Assembly: GCF_014229245.1 (NCBI RefSeq)
Contig: NZ_JAARZJ010000001.1
Location: 248,001-312,000, forward strand
Direction: 5' to 3'
Source: Listeria farberi
GTDB taxonomy: Bacteria; Bacillota; Bacilli; Lactobacillales; Listeriaceae
Length of the DNA stretch: 64,000 nt
The notes beneath the pieces are model-generated. The model was not told the origin of the DNA and did not search any database. It saw nothing but the letters and a program-made list of their open reading frames with translations. Position numbers and translations under genes: made by a program. Below, one piece after another: positions 9,218 to 18,298 of the stretch. Positions within the stretch are counted from its first letter, which is position 1, and every line of letters starts with the position of its first letter.

Positions 9218-9232
9218 TGAAAGGAGAGACAG

Positions 9233-9502
9233 ATGGCTAAAAAATCAAAAGTTGCTAAACATGAACGTCAAAAAGCGCTTGTAGAACAATATGCAGAACT
9301 TCGCCGCAAGCTTAAAGCGGAAGGCCGTTTTGATGAGTTGCGTAAGCTGCCAAGAGATTCTTCACCAACACGACTACACAATCGTTGCGAGCTAACAGGA
9401 CGTCCGCATGGTTATATGCGTAAATTTGGAATGTCACGGATTCGATTTCGTGAACTAGCACATCAAGGACAATTACCCGGCGTGAAAAAAGCAAGCTGGT
9501 AA
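9233..9502 (+). CDS. rpsN2: Ribosomal protein S14, zinc-independent (C-minus) paralogue
   Basis: An alternative 30S protein S14 used when zinc is scarce. The 89-residue protein is the long form. It has a single cysteine (RCELTGRP) and none of the two CxxC pairs of the zinc-binding 61-residue S14 that Firmicutes encode in the main ribosomal operon. The conserved C-terminal block [24 protein letters not shown] is intact. It stands alone behind a promoter with a Zur-type box, the arrangement expected for a paralogue that frees zinc from ribosomes. Ribosome site AAGGAGAG. Confidence 0.95.
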   Translation: MAKKSKVAKHERQKALVEQYAELRRKLKAEGRFDELRKLPRDSSPTRLHNRCELTGRPHGYMRKFGMSRIRFRELAHQGQLPGVKKASW

Positions 9503-9535
9503 ATGCTCCTTTTTTCTGCGAGCCAGATATAATTA

Positions 9536-9544
9536 TGCTACAAT
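9536..9544 (+). promoter_or_regulatory. Extended -10 promoter for the exonuclease gene
   Basis: TATGCTACAAT contains TGC directly before TACAAT (9539-9544), 34 bases upstream of the ATG. The -35 region is poor, as is common for extended -10 promoters. Confidence 0.5.
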
Positions 9545-9577
9545 AGATGGCAGTAGAAGGAAATAGGAGGATTATAT

Positions 9578-10450
9578 ATGAACGAAAATCGAGAAAATTT
9601 GCTCGTTGTAGATGGAATGGCACTACTTTTTAGAGCATTTTATGCAACAGCTGTTTCCAAACAATTTATGTTTAATCAACACGGTATACCGACAAACGGC
9701 GTGCAAGGTTTTATGCGTCATATGTTTGCAGCGATCCGCCAAAGTAACCCAACGCATACACTTATTTGCTGGGATATGGGGTCACAAACATTTCGTAATG
9801 AATTATATGATGGTTACAAAGCGGGCAGAACGGCGCCACCAGAAGAAATGATACCACAATTCGATTTAGCAAAAGAAGTAGCTGCTGGGTTTGGCTTTGT
9901 TAACTTGGGTGTACCTGGCTTTGAAGCAGATGACTGCATTGGTACGATTACAGTTCAGGCTAGTAATAGTATTTCGACAACCGTGTTAAGTGGCGATAAA
10001 GATTTACTACAGCTAATCGCACCGACGAATGATGTGTGGATTATGCAAAAAGGTTATGGCAATTATAAACGATATAATGAAGCAACTTTTTTTGAAGAAA
10101 TGGGCATTACACCGAAACAGTTTATTGATGTGAAAGCCTTGATGGGAGATACTTCTGATGGTTATCCTGGAGTGCGTGGCATCGGTGAAAAAACAGCGAT
10201 TAAACTTATCCAAGAATTTGAATCAATTGAAGGAGTTTTAAATAACTTAGATAAACTTAAACCCGCCCAACAATTGAAAATTCAAGAAGATTTAGCAATG
10301 CTTGAACTGAGCCAAAAATTAGCTAGAATTCATACCGAAGTGCCGTTAGAAATGAATATAGCAAGCTTAAAATATAATGGTTTCAACGATGATGCTTTTG
10401 CAGTTGTTGAAAAATATGGATTGAAAACGTTAACGCGCGATATTGAATAA
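9578..10450 (+). CDS. 5'-3' exonuclease (flap endonuclease, Pol I N-domain type)
   Basis: A stand-alone structure-specific 5' nuclease of the PIN/FEN family (YpcP/ExoR-like), expected to help remove RNA primers and flaps. The 290-residue protein shows the metal-site segments LLVVDGMALLFRAF (start), ICWDMGS with FRNELYDGYKAGR, VPGFEADDCIGTI, VLSGDKDLLQLI, and the helix-hairpin-helix ALMGDTSDGYPGVRGIGEKTAIKLI. These correspond to the full set of acidic ligands of the 5' nuclease domain of DNA polymerase I. It sits tail to tail with an RNase H-like gene, another primer-removal activity, though on the opposite strand. Ribosome site ATAGGAGG. Confidence 0.92.
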   Translation: MNENRENLLVVDGMALLFRAFYATAVSKQFMFNQHGIPTNGVQGFMRHMFAAIRQSNPTHTLICWDMGSQTFRNELYDGYKAGRTAPPEEMIPQFDLAKEVAAGFGFVNLGVPGFEADDCIGTITVQASNSISTTVLSGDKDLLQLIAPTNDVWIMQKGYGNYKRYNEATFFEEMGITPKQFIDVKALMGDTSDGYPGVRGIGEKTAIKLIQEFESIEGVLNNLDKLKPAQQLKIQEDLAMLELSQKLARIHTEVPLEMNIASLKYNGFNDDAFAVVEKYGLKTLTRDIE

Positions 10451-10454
10451 AAAT

Positions 10455-10498
10455 AGAAGCAATCTGGTTATTTGACACCAGGTTGCTTCTGTTTTTTT
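10455..10498. terminator. Bidirectional terminator between the exonuclease and RNase H genes
   Basis: AGAAGCAATCTGGT and ACCAGGTTGCTTCT pair around a short loop, followed by seven T on the plus strand. It overlaps the last codons of the minus-strand RNase H gene. Confidence 0.85.
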
Positions 10499-10869
10499 AT
10501 AGCCTGACGCGCGAGTTGGTCGGCTTGTTTATTTTGGCTAACGTTACGCCATTCTGCAAAAAATAACTCTACCGAATCAGCCATTTCTAAAATTGCTTCT
10601 AAATGGGGTTTGAATAAAGGATTTTTAGCGTGTCGTTTATGGATTGCTTCAATGGCGACTTTCGAATCAGAGTATAGTCGAATAAAAGTTGCTTGTTTTT
10701 TTAAAGCTTCTTCTAGGCCTAGTTTAATCGCGATAAATTCAGCTTCATGATTGGTCATAACTTCTAGAGGAATGGCGAATTGTTCATAGATACCAGCTGC
10801 TTTTAGGACAATACCTGCACCACTAGGACCAGGATTTCCAGCACTTGCACCGTCAACGAAAACTTCCAT
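10468..10869 (-). CDS. RNase HI-family ribonuclease
   Basis: Cleaves RNA in RNA-DNA hybrids. The 133-residue protein keeps the DEDD catalytic set: Asp6 in VDGASAGNPG, Glu44 in TNHEAE, Asp68 in LYSDSK and Asp117 in QADQLA. It is shorter than E. coli RNase HI and lacks the basic handle region, like the YpeP/YpdQ group of Bacillus. Some members of that group have weak or untested activity, so substrate strength is uncertain. Its stop lies inside the shared terminator with the exonuclease gene. Confidence 0.88.
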   Translation of the reverse strand: MEVFVDGASAGNPGPSGAGIVLKAAGIYEQFAIPLEVMTNHEAEFIAIKLGLEEALKKQATFIRLYSDSKVAIEAIHKRHAKNPLFKPHLEAILEMADSVELFFAEWRNVSQNKQADQLARQAIKKQKQPGVK

Positions 10870-10933
10870 ATTGTGCGCCTCCTATTGTTTGAGTAGATGT
10901 GGCTTTATTATAGAAGGAAAGCTCTATTTTTGC

Positions 10934-10964
10934 AATAAAAAAACCGGTAAAAGAATACCGGTTT
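10934..10964 (-). terminator. Terminator of the cold-shock gene
   Basis: AAACCGGTA and TACCGGTTT form the stem, and on the minus strand it is followed by seven T. Confidence 0.88.
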
Positions 10965-10992
10965 CTAAGTCTGTGTCTAATTGGCAACTGGA

Positions 10993-11193
10993 TTAGGCTT
11001 TTTCTACATTGGCTGCTTGAGCGCCGCGATTACCTTCTACTACTTCAAATGTTACCGCTTGGCCTTCTTCTAAAGATTTGTAGCCGTCACCTTGGATCGC
11101 TGTGAAGTGAACGAAAATATCTTCGCCGCCGTCTGATTCGATAAAACCGTAACCTTTTTCATTGTTAAACCATTTTACTTTCCCATTTTGCAT
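10993..11193 (-). CDS. cspD: Cold-shock protein (CspD of Listeria naming)
   Basis: A 66-residue single OB-fold RNA/ssDNA chaperone. RNP1 (KGYGFIES, about 13-20) and RNP2 (DIFVHF, about 25-30) are intact. Listeria has three such proteins; the assignment to CspD rests on its place next to mntR/fhs and is therefore a positional inference. The gene is single, with a long 5' leader of about 120 nt and its own terminator. Ribosome site AGGAGG precedes the ATG. Confidence 0.93.
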   Translation of the reverse strand: MQNGKVKWFNNEKGYGFIESDGGEDIFVHFTAIQGDGYKSLEEGQAVTFEVVEGNRGAQAANVEKA

Positions 11194-11352
11194 TGAAATA
11201 AATCCTCCTAAGTATGGCTAATAATTGCTAGAATCATTTTTAAAACGCTTTCATTTTTGTTAAAAATTTTTCTTGCAAATACTACCTTTTCAGTTCATAG
11301 CGTTGCCGCATATGATACTAACACTATAAATCAAAATACCTATATACGTCAA
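11194..11352 (-). promoter_or_regulatory. cspD promoter and long 5' leader
   Basis: On the minus strand TTGACG (11347-11352) and TATAGT (11323-11328) are 18 bases apart. The transcript would start near 11316 and carry a leader of roughly 120 nt before the ATG, as is usual for cold-shock mRNAs whose leaders refold at low temperature. The rest of the 373-base gap to mntR (11353-11496) holds nothing else I can name. Confidence 0.65.
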
Positions 11353-11496
11353 GCTGATTTTCAATATTTTTTAAATTTTTGGACTTGTAAAGGCTTACTT
11401 TTTACTTGAATGTTATATTTTGTCTCTTTATGTTAGATAGCATGCGAAAAAAAGTACTTGAATATCCTAGGAGAAATTTCGTTTTAGAAAGGGTAA

Positions 11497-11524
11497 TTGC
11501 TTTTAGAAAGTCAGATATTATAGT
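11497..11524 (+). promoter_or_regulatory. Probable mntR promoter
   Basis: TTGCTT (11497-11502), 16 bases, TATAGT (11519-11524), about 35 bases before the ribosome site TTGGAGGG. No MntR-type box is obvious here. Confidence 0.55.
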
Positions 11525-11566
11525 ACAATTGGCTGTGTGAAAGAATTTAAGTTGGAGGGTATAGCT

Positions 11567-11995
11567 ATGCCAACACCTAGTATGGAAGATTATATTGAAA
11601 AAATCTATTCCCTTATTGAGACGAAAGGTTATGCCAGAGTTTCAGATATTGCTGATGAGTTATTTGTCCATCCTTCTTCTGTAACAAAAATGGTACAGAA
11701 ACTAGATAAAGACGAATATTTAATCTATGAAAAATATCGTGGATTAATTTTAACACCAAAAGGAACACAAATGGGGAAAAGGCTACTAGAAAGACATGCA
11801 TTATTAGAAAGTTTTTTAAGTATTATTGGTGTGGAACCGTCTCATATTTATCATGATGTGGAAGGCATTGAACACCACTTGAGTTGGAACTCGATTGACC
11901 GTATTGGGGATGTTGTTCAGTTTTTTGAAAATCATCCGGATGCGCTTAAGGCGCTTAAGGCGATGGAGACGACGAAACCAGAAACAAAGGAATAA
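11567..11995 (+). CDS. mntR: Manganese-responsive repressor MntR (DtxR family)
   Basis: A winged-helix repressor that binds DNA when loaded with Mn(II) and limits Mn uptake. All six metal ligands known for the B. subtilis protein are present at the same numbering: Asp8, Glu11, His77, Glu99, Glu102 and His103. The length of 142 residues is also the same. A longer in-frame start at 11537 has no ribosome site; ATG 11567 follows GGAGGG. Its likely target, the mntBCA transporter with an MntR-type box, lies 28 kb away in this window. Confidence 0.95.
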   Translation: MPTPSMEDYIEKIYSLIETKGYARVSDIADELFVHPSSVTKMVQKLDKDEYLIYEKYRGLILTPKGTQMGKRLLERHALLESFLSIIGVEPSHIYHDVEGIEHHLSWNSIDRIGDVVQFFENHPDALKALKAMETTKPETKE

Positions 11996-12153
11996 CGGTA
12001 ATCCAAGGTTGAGATGTTGATTTTTGCGCAATCAAGGCCTTACTTTAGAATCAAAATGGTGTTACATCGCTTGGTGTCGCGCTTTTTTGATGCACTAAAG
12101 AAGCCAAAATATCTTAATTCTTTGTTACAATATACATATTCGGAGGGGATATC

Positions 12154-13836
12154 ATGTCAAATAAAGTGAAATCAGATATTGAAATTGCATCAGTAGCAGA
12201 AATTCTACCAGTTACAACGATTGCAGAACAATTAGGACTAGACACAGATGCACTCGAACTTTACGGAAAGTATAAAGCAAAGTTATCCTATGATACGATT
12301 CACTCGTTAAAAGACAAAGCGCCAGGTAAACTTGTACTTGTAACAGCTATTAATCCAACACCAGCTGGTGAAGGGAAATCAACTGTGACAGTTGGTCTTG
12401 GCGACGCACTCTCTAAAAAAGATAAGAAAACTGTTATTGCACTTCGCGAACCATCACTTGGACCTACTATGGGTATTAAGGGTGGGGCGACTGGCGGCGG
12501 TTATGCGCAGGTTATTCCAATGGAAGATATTAATTTACATTTTACAGGTGATTTTCATGCCATTACAGCAGCTAACAATGCTTTATCGGCATTTATTGAT
12601 AATCATATGCAGCAAGGAAACGATTTAAATATTGATGGCCGAAGAATCGTTTGGAAACGTGTGGTTGATTTGAACGATCGTGCGCTTCGAAAAGTAGTTG
12701 TTGGTCTAGGTGGGCCAATCCAAGGCGTTCCACGTGAAGATGGTTTTGATATTACAGTTGCTTCTGAAATTATGGCAATCATTTGTTTAGCAAGTGACTT
12801 AAAAGACTTAAAGAAACGCTTAAGTGAAATTGTGATTGGCTATAATTATAAAAAAGAACCAATAACTGTTGGCGAAATGGGTTATGAAGGTGCATTAACA
12901 TTACTATTAAAAGATGCGTTAAAACCTAATTTAGTGCAAACATTAGAACATACTCCAGCGATTGTACATGGCGGTCCTTTTGCTAATATTGCTCATGGTT
13001 GTAATAGTGTTTCTGCAACAAGTACAGCCCTTAAACTTGGCGAATATGTAGTAACGGAAGCTGGTTTTGGAGCGGATCTCGGAGCGGAGAAATTTTTAGA
13101 TATTAAAGTTCCTGCCCTTGGAAAAGCACCAGATTGTGTTGTTATTGTAGCAACGATTCGCGCACTGAAAATGCACGGTGGCGCTTTAAAAACAGAACTT
13201 AGTGAAGAAAATGTTGATGCCTTAGCAAAAGGCTTTACTAATTTACAAAAACATACGGAATCGATTCAAACATTTGGGATTCCTTACGTAGTAGCAATTA
13301 ATAAGTTCATCACCGATTCTGACGCTGAAGTAGCGAAATTAGAAGCGCTATGCGAAGAACATGGCATTCCATTCTCCTTGACAGAAGTTTGGGAAAAAGG
13401 TGGCGACGGTGGACTGGAACTGGCAGATAAAGTTATTGCAGCTGTTGAAAGCGGGGAAGCAGACTACAAACGTATTTACGATGATGCCTGGTCGATTGAA
13501 GAAAAACTAGAAGCGATTGTGACGAAAGTATACGGTGGTATTGGCGTGGAACTTTCAAGTAAAGCACAAAAACAAATCGTTGAATTCAAAAAATATGGTT
13601 GGGACCGCTATCCAATTTGTATGGCGAAAACACAATATTCTTTATCGGATGACCCAACATTACTTGGTCGTCCAACTGACTTTGTTATTCATATTCGCGA
13701 ATTTATTCCAAAACTTGGCGCAGGCTTCGTAGTTGCTTTAACTGGCGATGTGATGACAATGCCTGGTTTACCGAAGAAACCGGCGGCATTAAATATGGAT
13801 GTCGACGAAAACGGTAATGCACAAGGTTTATTTTAA
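12154..13836 (+). CDS. fhs: Formate-tetrahydrofolate ligase
   Basis: ATP-dependent synthesis of 10-formyl-THF from formate and THF, feeding one-carbon units to purine and fMet-tRNA formation. The 560-residue protein has the nucleotide loop [14 protein letters not shown] (about 69-82) and the family blocks [23 protein letters not shown] and [16 protein letters not shown]. It ends in the typical [15 protein letters not shown]. It has a strong ribosome site (GGAGGGG) and its own terminator, so it is probably monocistronic. Confidence 0.97.
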   Translation: MSNKVKSDIEIASVAEILPVTTIAEQLGLDTDALELYGKYKAKLSYDTIHSLKDKAPGKLVLVTAINPTPAGEGKSTVTVGLGDALSKKDKKTVIALREPSLGPTMGIKGGATGGGYAQVIPMEDINLHFTGDFHAITAANNALSAFIDNHMQQGNDLNIDGRRIVWKRVVDLNDRALRKVVVGLGGPIQGVPREDGFDITVASEIMAIICLASDLKDLKKRLSEIVIGYNYKKEPITVGEMGYEGALTLLLKDALKPNLVQTLEHTPAIVHGGPFANIAHGCNSVSATSTALKLGEYVVTEAGFGADLGAEKFLDIKVPALGKAPDCVVIVATIRALKMHGGALKTELSEENVDALAKGFTNLQKHTESIQTFGIPYVVAINKFITDSDAEVAKLEALCEEHGIPFSLTEVWEKGGDGGLELADKVIAAVESGEADYKRIYDDAWSIEEKLEAIVTKVYGGIGVELSSKAQKQIVEFKKYGWDRYPICMAKTQYSLSDDPTLLGRPTDFVIHIREFIPKLGAGFVVALTGDVMTMPGLPKKPAALNMDVDENGNAQGLF

Positions 13837-13840
13837 AAGT

Positions 13841-13881
13841 AAAAGTTCCAAAAGTGGAAAGCCGCTTTTGGAACTTTTTTC
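13841..13881 (+). terminator. Terminator after fhs
   Basis: AAAAGTTCCAAAAG and CTTTTGGAACTTTT pair nearly perfectly around a short G/A-rich loop, followed by a T run. Confidence 0.92.
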
Positions 13882-13954
13882 ATCTTAAGCAATTGCTATG
13901 TTCTATATTTTCAGCTAGAATAGATAAGGACGAAACGGAAATGGATGGGACTAA

Positions 13955-15847
13955 ATGAAACAATTAAAAGTGGAAAATTTAACAAAAACATATGGCGAAA
14001 AAAGCCTGTTTGAGAATATCTCATTAACGATAACAGAAGGTGAACGCATTGGTTTGATTGGCGTGAATGGTACTGGGAAATCCACGCTATTACAAATTAT
14101 TTCTGGAAGCGAATCTGGAGACAAAGGTACTGTTACGAAAGCGAAAGATTATACGATAGGCTACTTGGCGCAAGATCCTGAGTTTAATGAAAATGATACG
14201 GTTCTTTCAGCTGTTTTTGACGGAGATACTGCGGCGCTTCGGGCAATGCGTAAGTATGAAGAAGTGTTACTTGCGATGACCCTTGATGCAGAAAATACTA
14301 AATTACATGATGCTTATACAGCAGCTAGCCAAGAAATGGATGCTAGTGCGGCTTGGGATATGAATACAGAAGCGAAAACGATTTTGGAGCGTTTAGGCAT
14401 TACGGATTTAACCGCGAAAATAAGCGAGCTTTCTGGTGGGCAACGAAAACGGGTAGGTTTGGCGCAAGTCTTAATCGAGACACCTGATTTGCTTATTTTA
14501 GATGAGCCTACTAACCACTTGGATTTTCAGTCGATTCGTTGGTTAGAAGAATATTTAAATCGCTTTAAAGGAGCCGTATTGCTCGTTACTCATGATCGTT
14601 ATTTCCTTGACCGGGTGACAAATCACATGGTGGAGCTGGACCGAGGTTCGGCTTATCGCTACGTTGGGAACTACGAGAAATTCATGGAATCTAAAGCCAT
14701 TCGGATGGAAAACGAAGTCCGTGAATCTGAGAAAAATAAAAACCTTTATCGCAAGGAACTGGCTTGGATGCGACGCGGTCCTCAAGGTCGCGCCACTAAA
14801 CAAAATGCCAGACAAGACCGTTTCCATGATTTAGAGAAAAAAGTGAAAACAAAAATAGATGACTCGGAACTGGCGATTGATTTTGTTACTAATCGTCTTG
14901 GAAAAGATGTTTTTGAACTAAAAAACTTGGAAAAACGATTTGATGAAAAGCAAGTGTTACAGGATTTTAGCCTAATAATTCAACCAGGAGAACGACTTGG
15001 TATTACTGGAAATAACGGAACGGGAAAATCCACATTACTGAATATGTTAGCTGGAAAACTAGCGCCGGATGCTGGGGAAGTAGTCACTGGACAAACCGTA
15101 CAAATTGGTTACTATACGCAACAAAATGAAGAAATGGACCCGGATATGCGAATGATTGCTTATTTGCAAGAGGCAGGGGAGCAAGTAACGACTTCTGGTG
15201 GAGAAGTGCTTAGTGTGAGCGCCATGCTAGAACGATTTTTATTCCCACCGAATTCCCACGGGAAGAAAATCGGTAGCTTATCGGGTGGAGAAAAACGTCG
15301 GTTATTCTTACTACGCATTTTGATGGAACGACCAAATGTCTTATTACTAGATGAGCCGACTAATGACTTAGATACGCAAACGTTAACCGTTTTAGAGGAT
15401 TATTTAGAATCATTCAATGGGACGGTTATTACGGTCAGCCATGATAGATATTTCCTCGATAAAGTCGTGAACAAATTGCTCGTTTTCCGGGCGATTGGTG
15501 AAGTAGAAATTTTCTACGGAGAATATAGTGATTATTTGAAAGAGCTGGAGGCTAAAGGAAAACCAGCGAAATCAATGAAAAAAATGGCGAATACTTCGGT
15601 CGAAAAGAAAGCACCTGAGAAAAAAGAGAAAGTTAAACTCACTTACCAAGAACAACTCGAGTGGGACGGGATTGAAGATACCATTAGCGAATTAGAACAA
15701 ACGATTGAAACGCTCAATGAAACATTAGAACAAACTGGAGCAGATTTTACAAAAGCAGCAGAAATTAGCGAACTCATTACAGCGAAAGAATCGGAGCTGG
15801 AACAAATGATGGAACGCTGGGAATTTTTATCACAATACGCGGAATAA
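13955..15847 (+). CDS. ABC-F family translation factor, Uup/YfmR type
   Basis: A soluble twin-ATPase ABC-F protein acting on ribosomes, not a transporter: there are no membrane segments. ABC1 has Walker A GVNGTGKST (about 36-44), signature LSGGQRKRV and Walker B LLILDEPTNHLD. ABC2 has GNNGTGKST, LSGGEKRRL and VLLLDEPTNDLD. The linker between them is the charged interdomain arm. A C-terminal coiled coil (about 565-630, ELEQTIETLNETLEQTG) points to the Uup/YfmR subgroup, whose B. subtilis member relieves stalls at polyproline together with EF-P. The subgroup is inferred from the coiled-coil tail and length. The stop is 12 bases before thyA, so they are likely cotranscribed. Confidence 0.88.
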   Translation: MKQLKVENLTKTYGEKSLFENISLTITEGERIGLIGVNGTGKSTLLQIISGSESGDKGTVTKAKDYTIGYLAQDPEFNENDTVLSAVFDGDTAALRAMRKYEEVLLAMTLDAENTKLHDAYTAASQEMDASAAWDMNTEAKTILERLGITDLTAKISELSGGQRKRVGLAQVLIETPDLLILDEPTNHLDFQSIRWLEEYLNRFKGAVLLVTHDRYFLDRVTNHMVELDRGSAYRYVGNYEKFMESKAIRMENEVRESEKNKNLYRKELAWMRRGPQGRATKQNARQDRFHDLEKKVKTKIDDSELAIDFVTNRLGKDVFELKNLEKRFDEKQVLQDFSLIIQPGERLGITGNNGTGKSTLLNMLAGKLAPDAGEVVTGQTVQIGYYTQQNEEMDPDMRMIAYLQEAGEQVTTSGGEVLSVSAMLERFLFPPNSHGKKIGSLSGGEKRRLFLLRILMERPNVLLLDEPTNDLDTQTLTVLEDYLESFNGTVITVSHDRYFLDKVVNKLLVFRAIGEVEIFYGEYSDYLKELEAKGKPAKSMKKMANTSVEKKAPEKKEKVKLTYQEQLEWDGIEDTISELEQTIETLNETLEQTGADFTKAAEISELITAKESELEQMMERWEFLSQYAE

Positions 15848-15859
15848 GGAGTGCGAACG

Positions 15860-16804
15860 ATGAAACAATATTTGGATTTAGAAAAGTACGTTTTAGAGAA
15901 TGGCACACAAAAAGGAGATCGCACTGGGACTGGAACAATCAGCACATTTGGTTATCAAATGCGATTTGATTTACAGGAAGGCTTTCCAATTATGACAACA
16001 AAACGTGTACCATTTAAACTTGTCGTAAGTGAACTATTATGGTTTTTACATGGAGATACGAATATTCGCTACCTTTTACAGCATAATAATAACATTTGGA
16101 ATGAGTGGGCTTTTGAGCGTTTTGTGAAAAGTACTGATTATAATGGCGAGGATATGACTGACTTTGGACTGCGTGCTGAGCGTGATCCAGCATTTAACGA
16201 AGTGTATCAAGCTGAAATGGAGAAGTTTAAAGCGCGGATTTTAGAAGATGAAGTGTTCGCGAATAAATACGGCGAACTAGGTAATATTTACGGTAAGCAA
16301 TGGCGTGAATGGAAAACTTCGCAAGGGGAAACAATTGATCAGTTAGCTGACTTAATTGAAATGATTAAAACAAATCCGAACTCGCGTCGTTTGATTGTGT
16401 CTGCTTGGAATCCGGAAGATATTCCGAATATGGCTTTACCACCTTGTCACTCGCTATTCCAATTTTATGTAGCGGACGGAAAATTATCGTGCCAGCTGTA
16501 TCAACGTAGTGCCGATATTTTCTTAGGAGTACCGTTTAATATTGCGAGTTATGCACTTCTCACACACTTAATTGCACGTGAAGTAGGGCTTGACGTTGGT
16601 GAGTTTATCCATACTATGGGAGACGCGCATCTTTATAACAATCATATTGAGCAAGTGAAAGAACAGTTGTCTAGAACACCGCACAAACTTCCAAAATTAG
16701 TGCTTTCAGATAAACCTGCAACCATTTTTGATTTTGAAGTAGCGGATATTTCACTAGATGGTTATAATCCAGATCCAGCTATTAAAGCACCAATTTCAGT
16801 ATAA
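15860..16804 (+). CDS. thyA: Thymidylate synthase
   Basis: Makes dTMP from dUMP with methylene-THF. The 314-residue protein is the long ThyA form with the catalytic Cys196 in [31 protein letters not shown] and the dUMP-binding HLYNNH. A GTG nine bases upstream is in frame but forms part of the ribosome site (AAGGAGTG), so the ATG at 15860 is preferred. It is followed 15 bases later by dfrA, which regenerates the THF that ThyA oxidises. Confidence 0.97.
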   Translation: MKQYLDLEKYVLENGTQKGDRTGTGTISTFGYQMRFDLQEGFPIMTTKRVPFKLVVSELLWFLHGDTNIRYLLQHNNNIWNEWAFERFVKSTDYNGEDMTDFGLRAERDPAFNEVYQAEMEKFKARILEDEVFANKYGELGNIYGKQWREWKTSQGETIDQLADLIEMIKTNPNSRRLIVSAWNPEDIPNMALPPCHSLFQFYVADGKLSCQLYQRSADIFLGVPFNIASYALLTHLIAREVGLDVGEFIHTMGDAHLYNNHIEQVKEQLSRTPHKLPKLVLSDKPATIFDFEVADISLDGYNPDPAIKAPISV

Positions 16805-16819
16805 GGGAGGTTTTCTTAG

Positions 16820-17302
16820 ATGATAATTTTTGTTTGGGCACAAGACCGCGCTGGTAATATTGGAAAAGATAACAAAATGCCGTGGCACTTACCAGGAGAT
16901 TTGCAATTTTTCAAAAAAACGACAACTGGAAAAACGCTCGTCATGGGACGGAAAACCTATGAATCACTAGGTAAAGCTTTACCAAATAGAAAGACAATTG
17001 TGTTGACTAGGGATAATGAATTGCAACTAGACGACGCAGAAATTCTTCATTCACGTGATGAGGTTATGGCGCTTGCCGAAACCGGCGAACCGATTTATGT
17101 GGTTGGTGGAGCGGAAATTTATCGTTTATTTATGGATGTGGCGGATAAGTTAATTGTCACAAAAATTGATGCCGAATTTGATGCAGATACCGCATTTCCA
17201 GAAGTAGACTGGGAAAACTTTTCAGAAGTAGCGAGAGAACCTCATGAAAAAGATGAGAAAAATAAATATAATTACACATTTTATACGTATGAAAGAAATT
17301 AG
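16820..17302 (+). CDS. dfrA: Dihydrofolate reductase
   Basis: Reduces dihydrofolate to tetrahydrofolate with NADPH; the chromosomal trimethoprim target. The 160-residue protein shows the N-terminal WAQDRAGNIGKDNKMPWHLPGDLQFFK with the usual WHLP substrate-site motif, the cofactor segment MGRKTYESLG, and YVVGGAEIYRLF. Phe at about 96 in other trimethoprim-sensitive enzymes maps to the VVGGAEI region. I see no obvious resistance change but have not aligned it. It is the third gene of the ABC-F, thyA, dfrA run. Confidence 0.97.
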   Translation: MIIFVWAQDRAGNIGKDNKMPWHLPGDLQFFKKTTTGKTLVMGRKTYESLGKALPNRKTIVLTRDNELQLDDAEILHSRDEVMALAETGEPIYVVGGAEIYRLFMDVADKLIVTKIDAEFDADTAFPEVDWENFSEVAREPHEKDEKNKYNYTFYTYERN

Positions 17303-17304
17303 TA

Positions 17305-17336
17305 GAAACGTTGCCTGTTTGTGGGCAACGTTTTTC
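17305..17336 (+). terminator. Weak terminator after dfrA
   Basis: AAACGTTGCC pairs with GGCAACGTTT, but only five T follow, so some read-through into rlmA is likely. Confidence 0.7.
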
Positions 17337-17354
17337 GAGTGGAGTGACGTTTAA

Positions 17355-18230
17355 TTGTTATCGAAAATGGAGATTAATAAGCTTGCAATGAAAGAAAGTA
17401 TGACACTGCTTGCTTGCCCGATTTGTGGAGAGGAATTCTCATTTAGTGAACCGAATGCATTTGTATGTAAAAACCATCATGGGTTTGATATTGCCAAGCC
17501 TGGATATTTACATTTACTCAAGCAAGGACATAAAACCAAATATGATCAAGCCTTATTTGAATCACGAAAAAAAGTGATTGCGAGTGGCTTTTTTGAAAAA
17601 TTGATCGAACGAGTGACAGAAATCATTGCAGAGACAAAAAAAGAAGAAGTAGTTATATATGATGCTGGTTCCGGGGAAGGGAGTCATTTAGCGCAAGTTG
17701 TAAAGATTCTTCAAGAAAAAGGACGCCGTGTCCAAGCAATGGGGCTAGATATTGCTAAAGAAGGCGTGAAACAAGCTGCGCGAGATTACCCCGGGATTAT
17801 TTGGACAGTAGCTGATTTAGCCAATTGTCCCACTCAATCAGAAACGGCAGATGTGATTTTAAATATTTTATCACCATCAAATTATGAGGAATTTAAGCGG
17901 CTGTTAAAAACGGATGGCTTTTTGTTAAAAGTAGTTCCAGAGGCGAATTATTTGCGGGAGATACGCGAATTTATTTATGTTGATGAGAAGAGTAGTTATT
18001 CGAATGAGTCTGTTACATCTCGATTAGCGGAAAAATTAACAGTCGAACATGTTGAACGGGTGACATATAAAGCGCCAATCGCTAAAAAATTATTTGCCGA
18101 TTTTCTTGAAATGACGCCACTTGGTTGGCACATGGATAAAGATAAAAAAAGCGAATTATTAATAAATCCGCCAAAAGAGTTAACGGTAGATCTAAAAATC
18201 ATTATTGCAAATCGAGCACATCTTTTGTAA
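17355..18230 (+). CDS. 23S rRNA (guanine-N1) methyltransferase, RlmA type
   Basis: SAM-dependent methylation of a guanine in 23S rRNA. In Gram-positives the RlmA(II)/TlrB type acts on G748 near the macrolide site. The N-terminal zinc finger has Cys21, Cys24, Cys38 and His42. The class I SAM domain begins with VIYDAGSGEGSHLAQV (about 96-111). The TTG at 17355 lies eight bases after GGAGTG and is preferred over the internal ATG at 17367. Which of G745 or G748 is modified cannot be decided here. Confidence 0.87.
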   Translation: MLSKMEINKLAMKESMTLLACPICGEEFSFSEPNAFVCKNHHGFDIAKPGYLHLLKQGHKTKYDQALFESRKKVIASGFFEKLIERVTEIIAETKKEEVVIYDAGSGEGSHLAQVVKILQEKGRRVQAMGLDIAKEGVKQAARDYPGIIWTVADLANCPTQSETADVILNILSPSNYEEFKRLLKTDGFLLKVVPEANYLREIREFIYVDEKSSYSNESVTSRLAEKLTVEHVERVTYKAPIAKKLFADFLEMTPLGWHMDKDKKSELLINPPKELTVDLKIIIANRAHLL

Positions 18231-18298
18231 AAGCTATGTGAATTATGCGCAATTTAAGCTATAATGAAGGGGAAAAATACAGAAGCTGGAGGAATGAC

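Noticed and set aside
11225-11260. cre-like TGAAAGCGTTTTAA in the cspD leader (minus strand)
   Set aside because: The final CA of the cre consensus is missing and catabolite control of a cold-shock gene has no support.
12040-12100. T-box-like sequence (GGTGTTACATCG then GCGC and a T run) before fhs
   Set aside because: Only about 10 of 14 positions fit the T-box core, the leader is too short for a stem I specifier loop, and fhs is not a usual T-box target. More likely chance or a weak mntR terminator.
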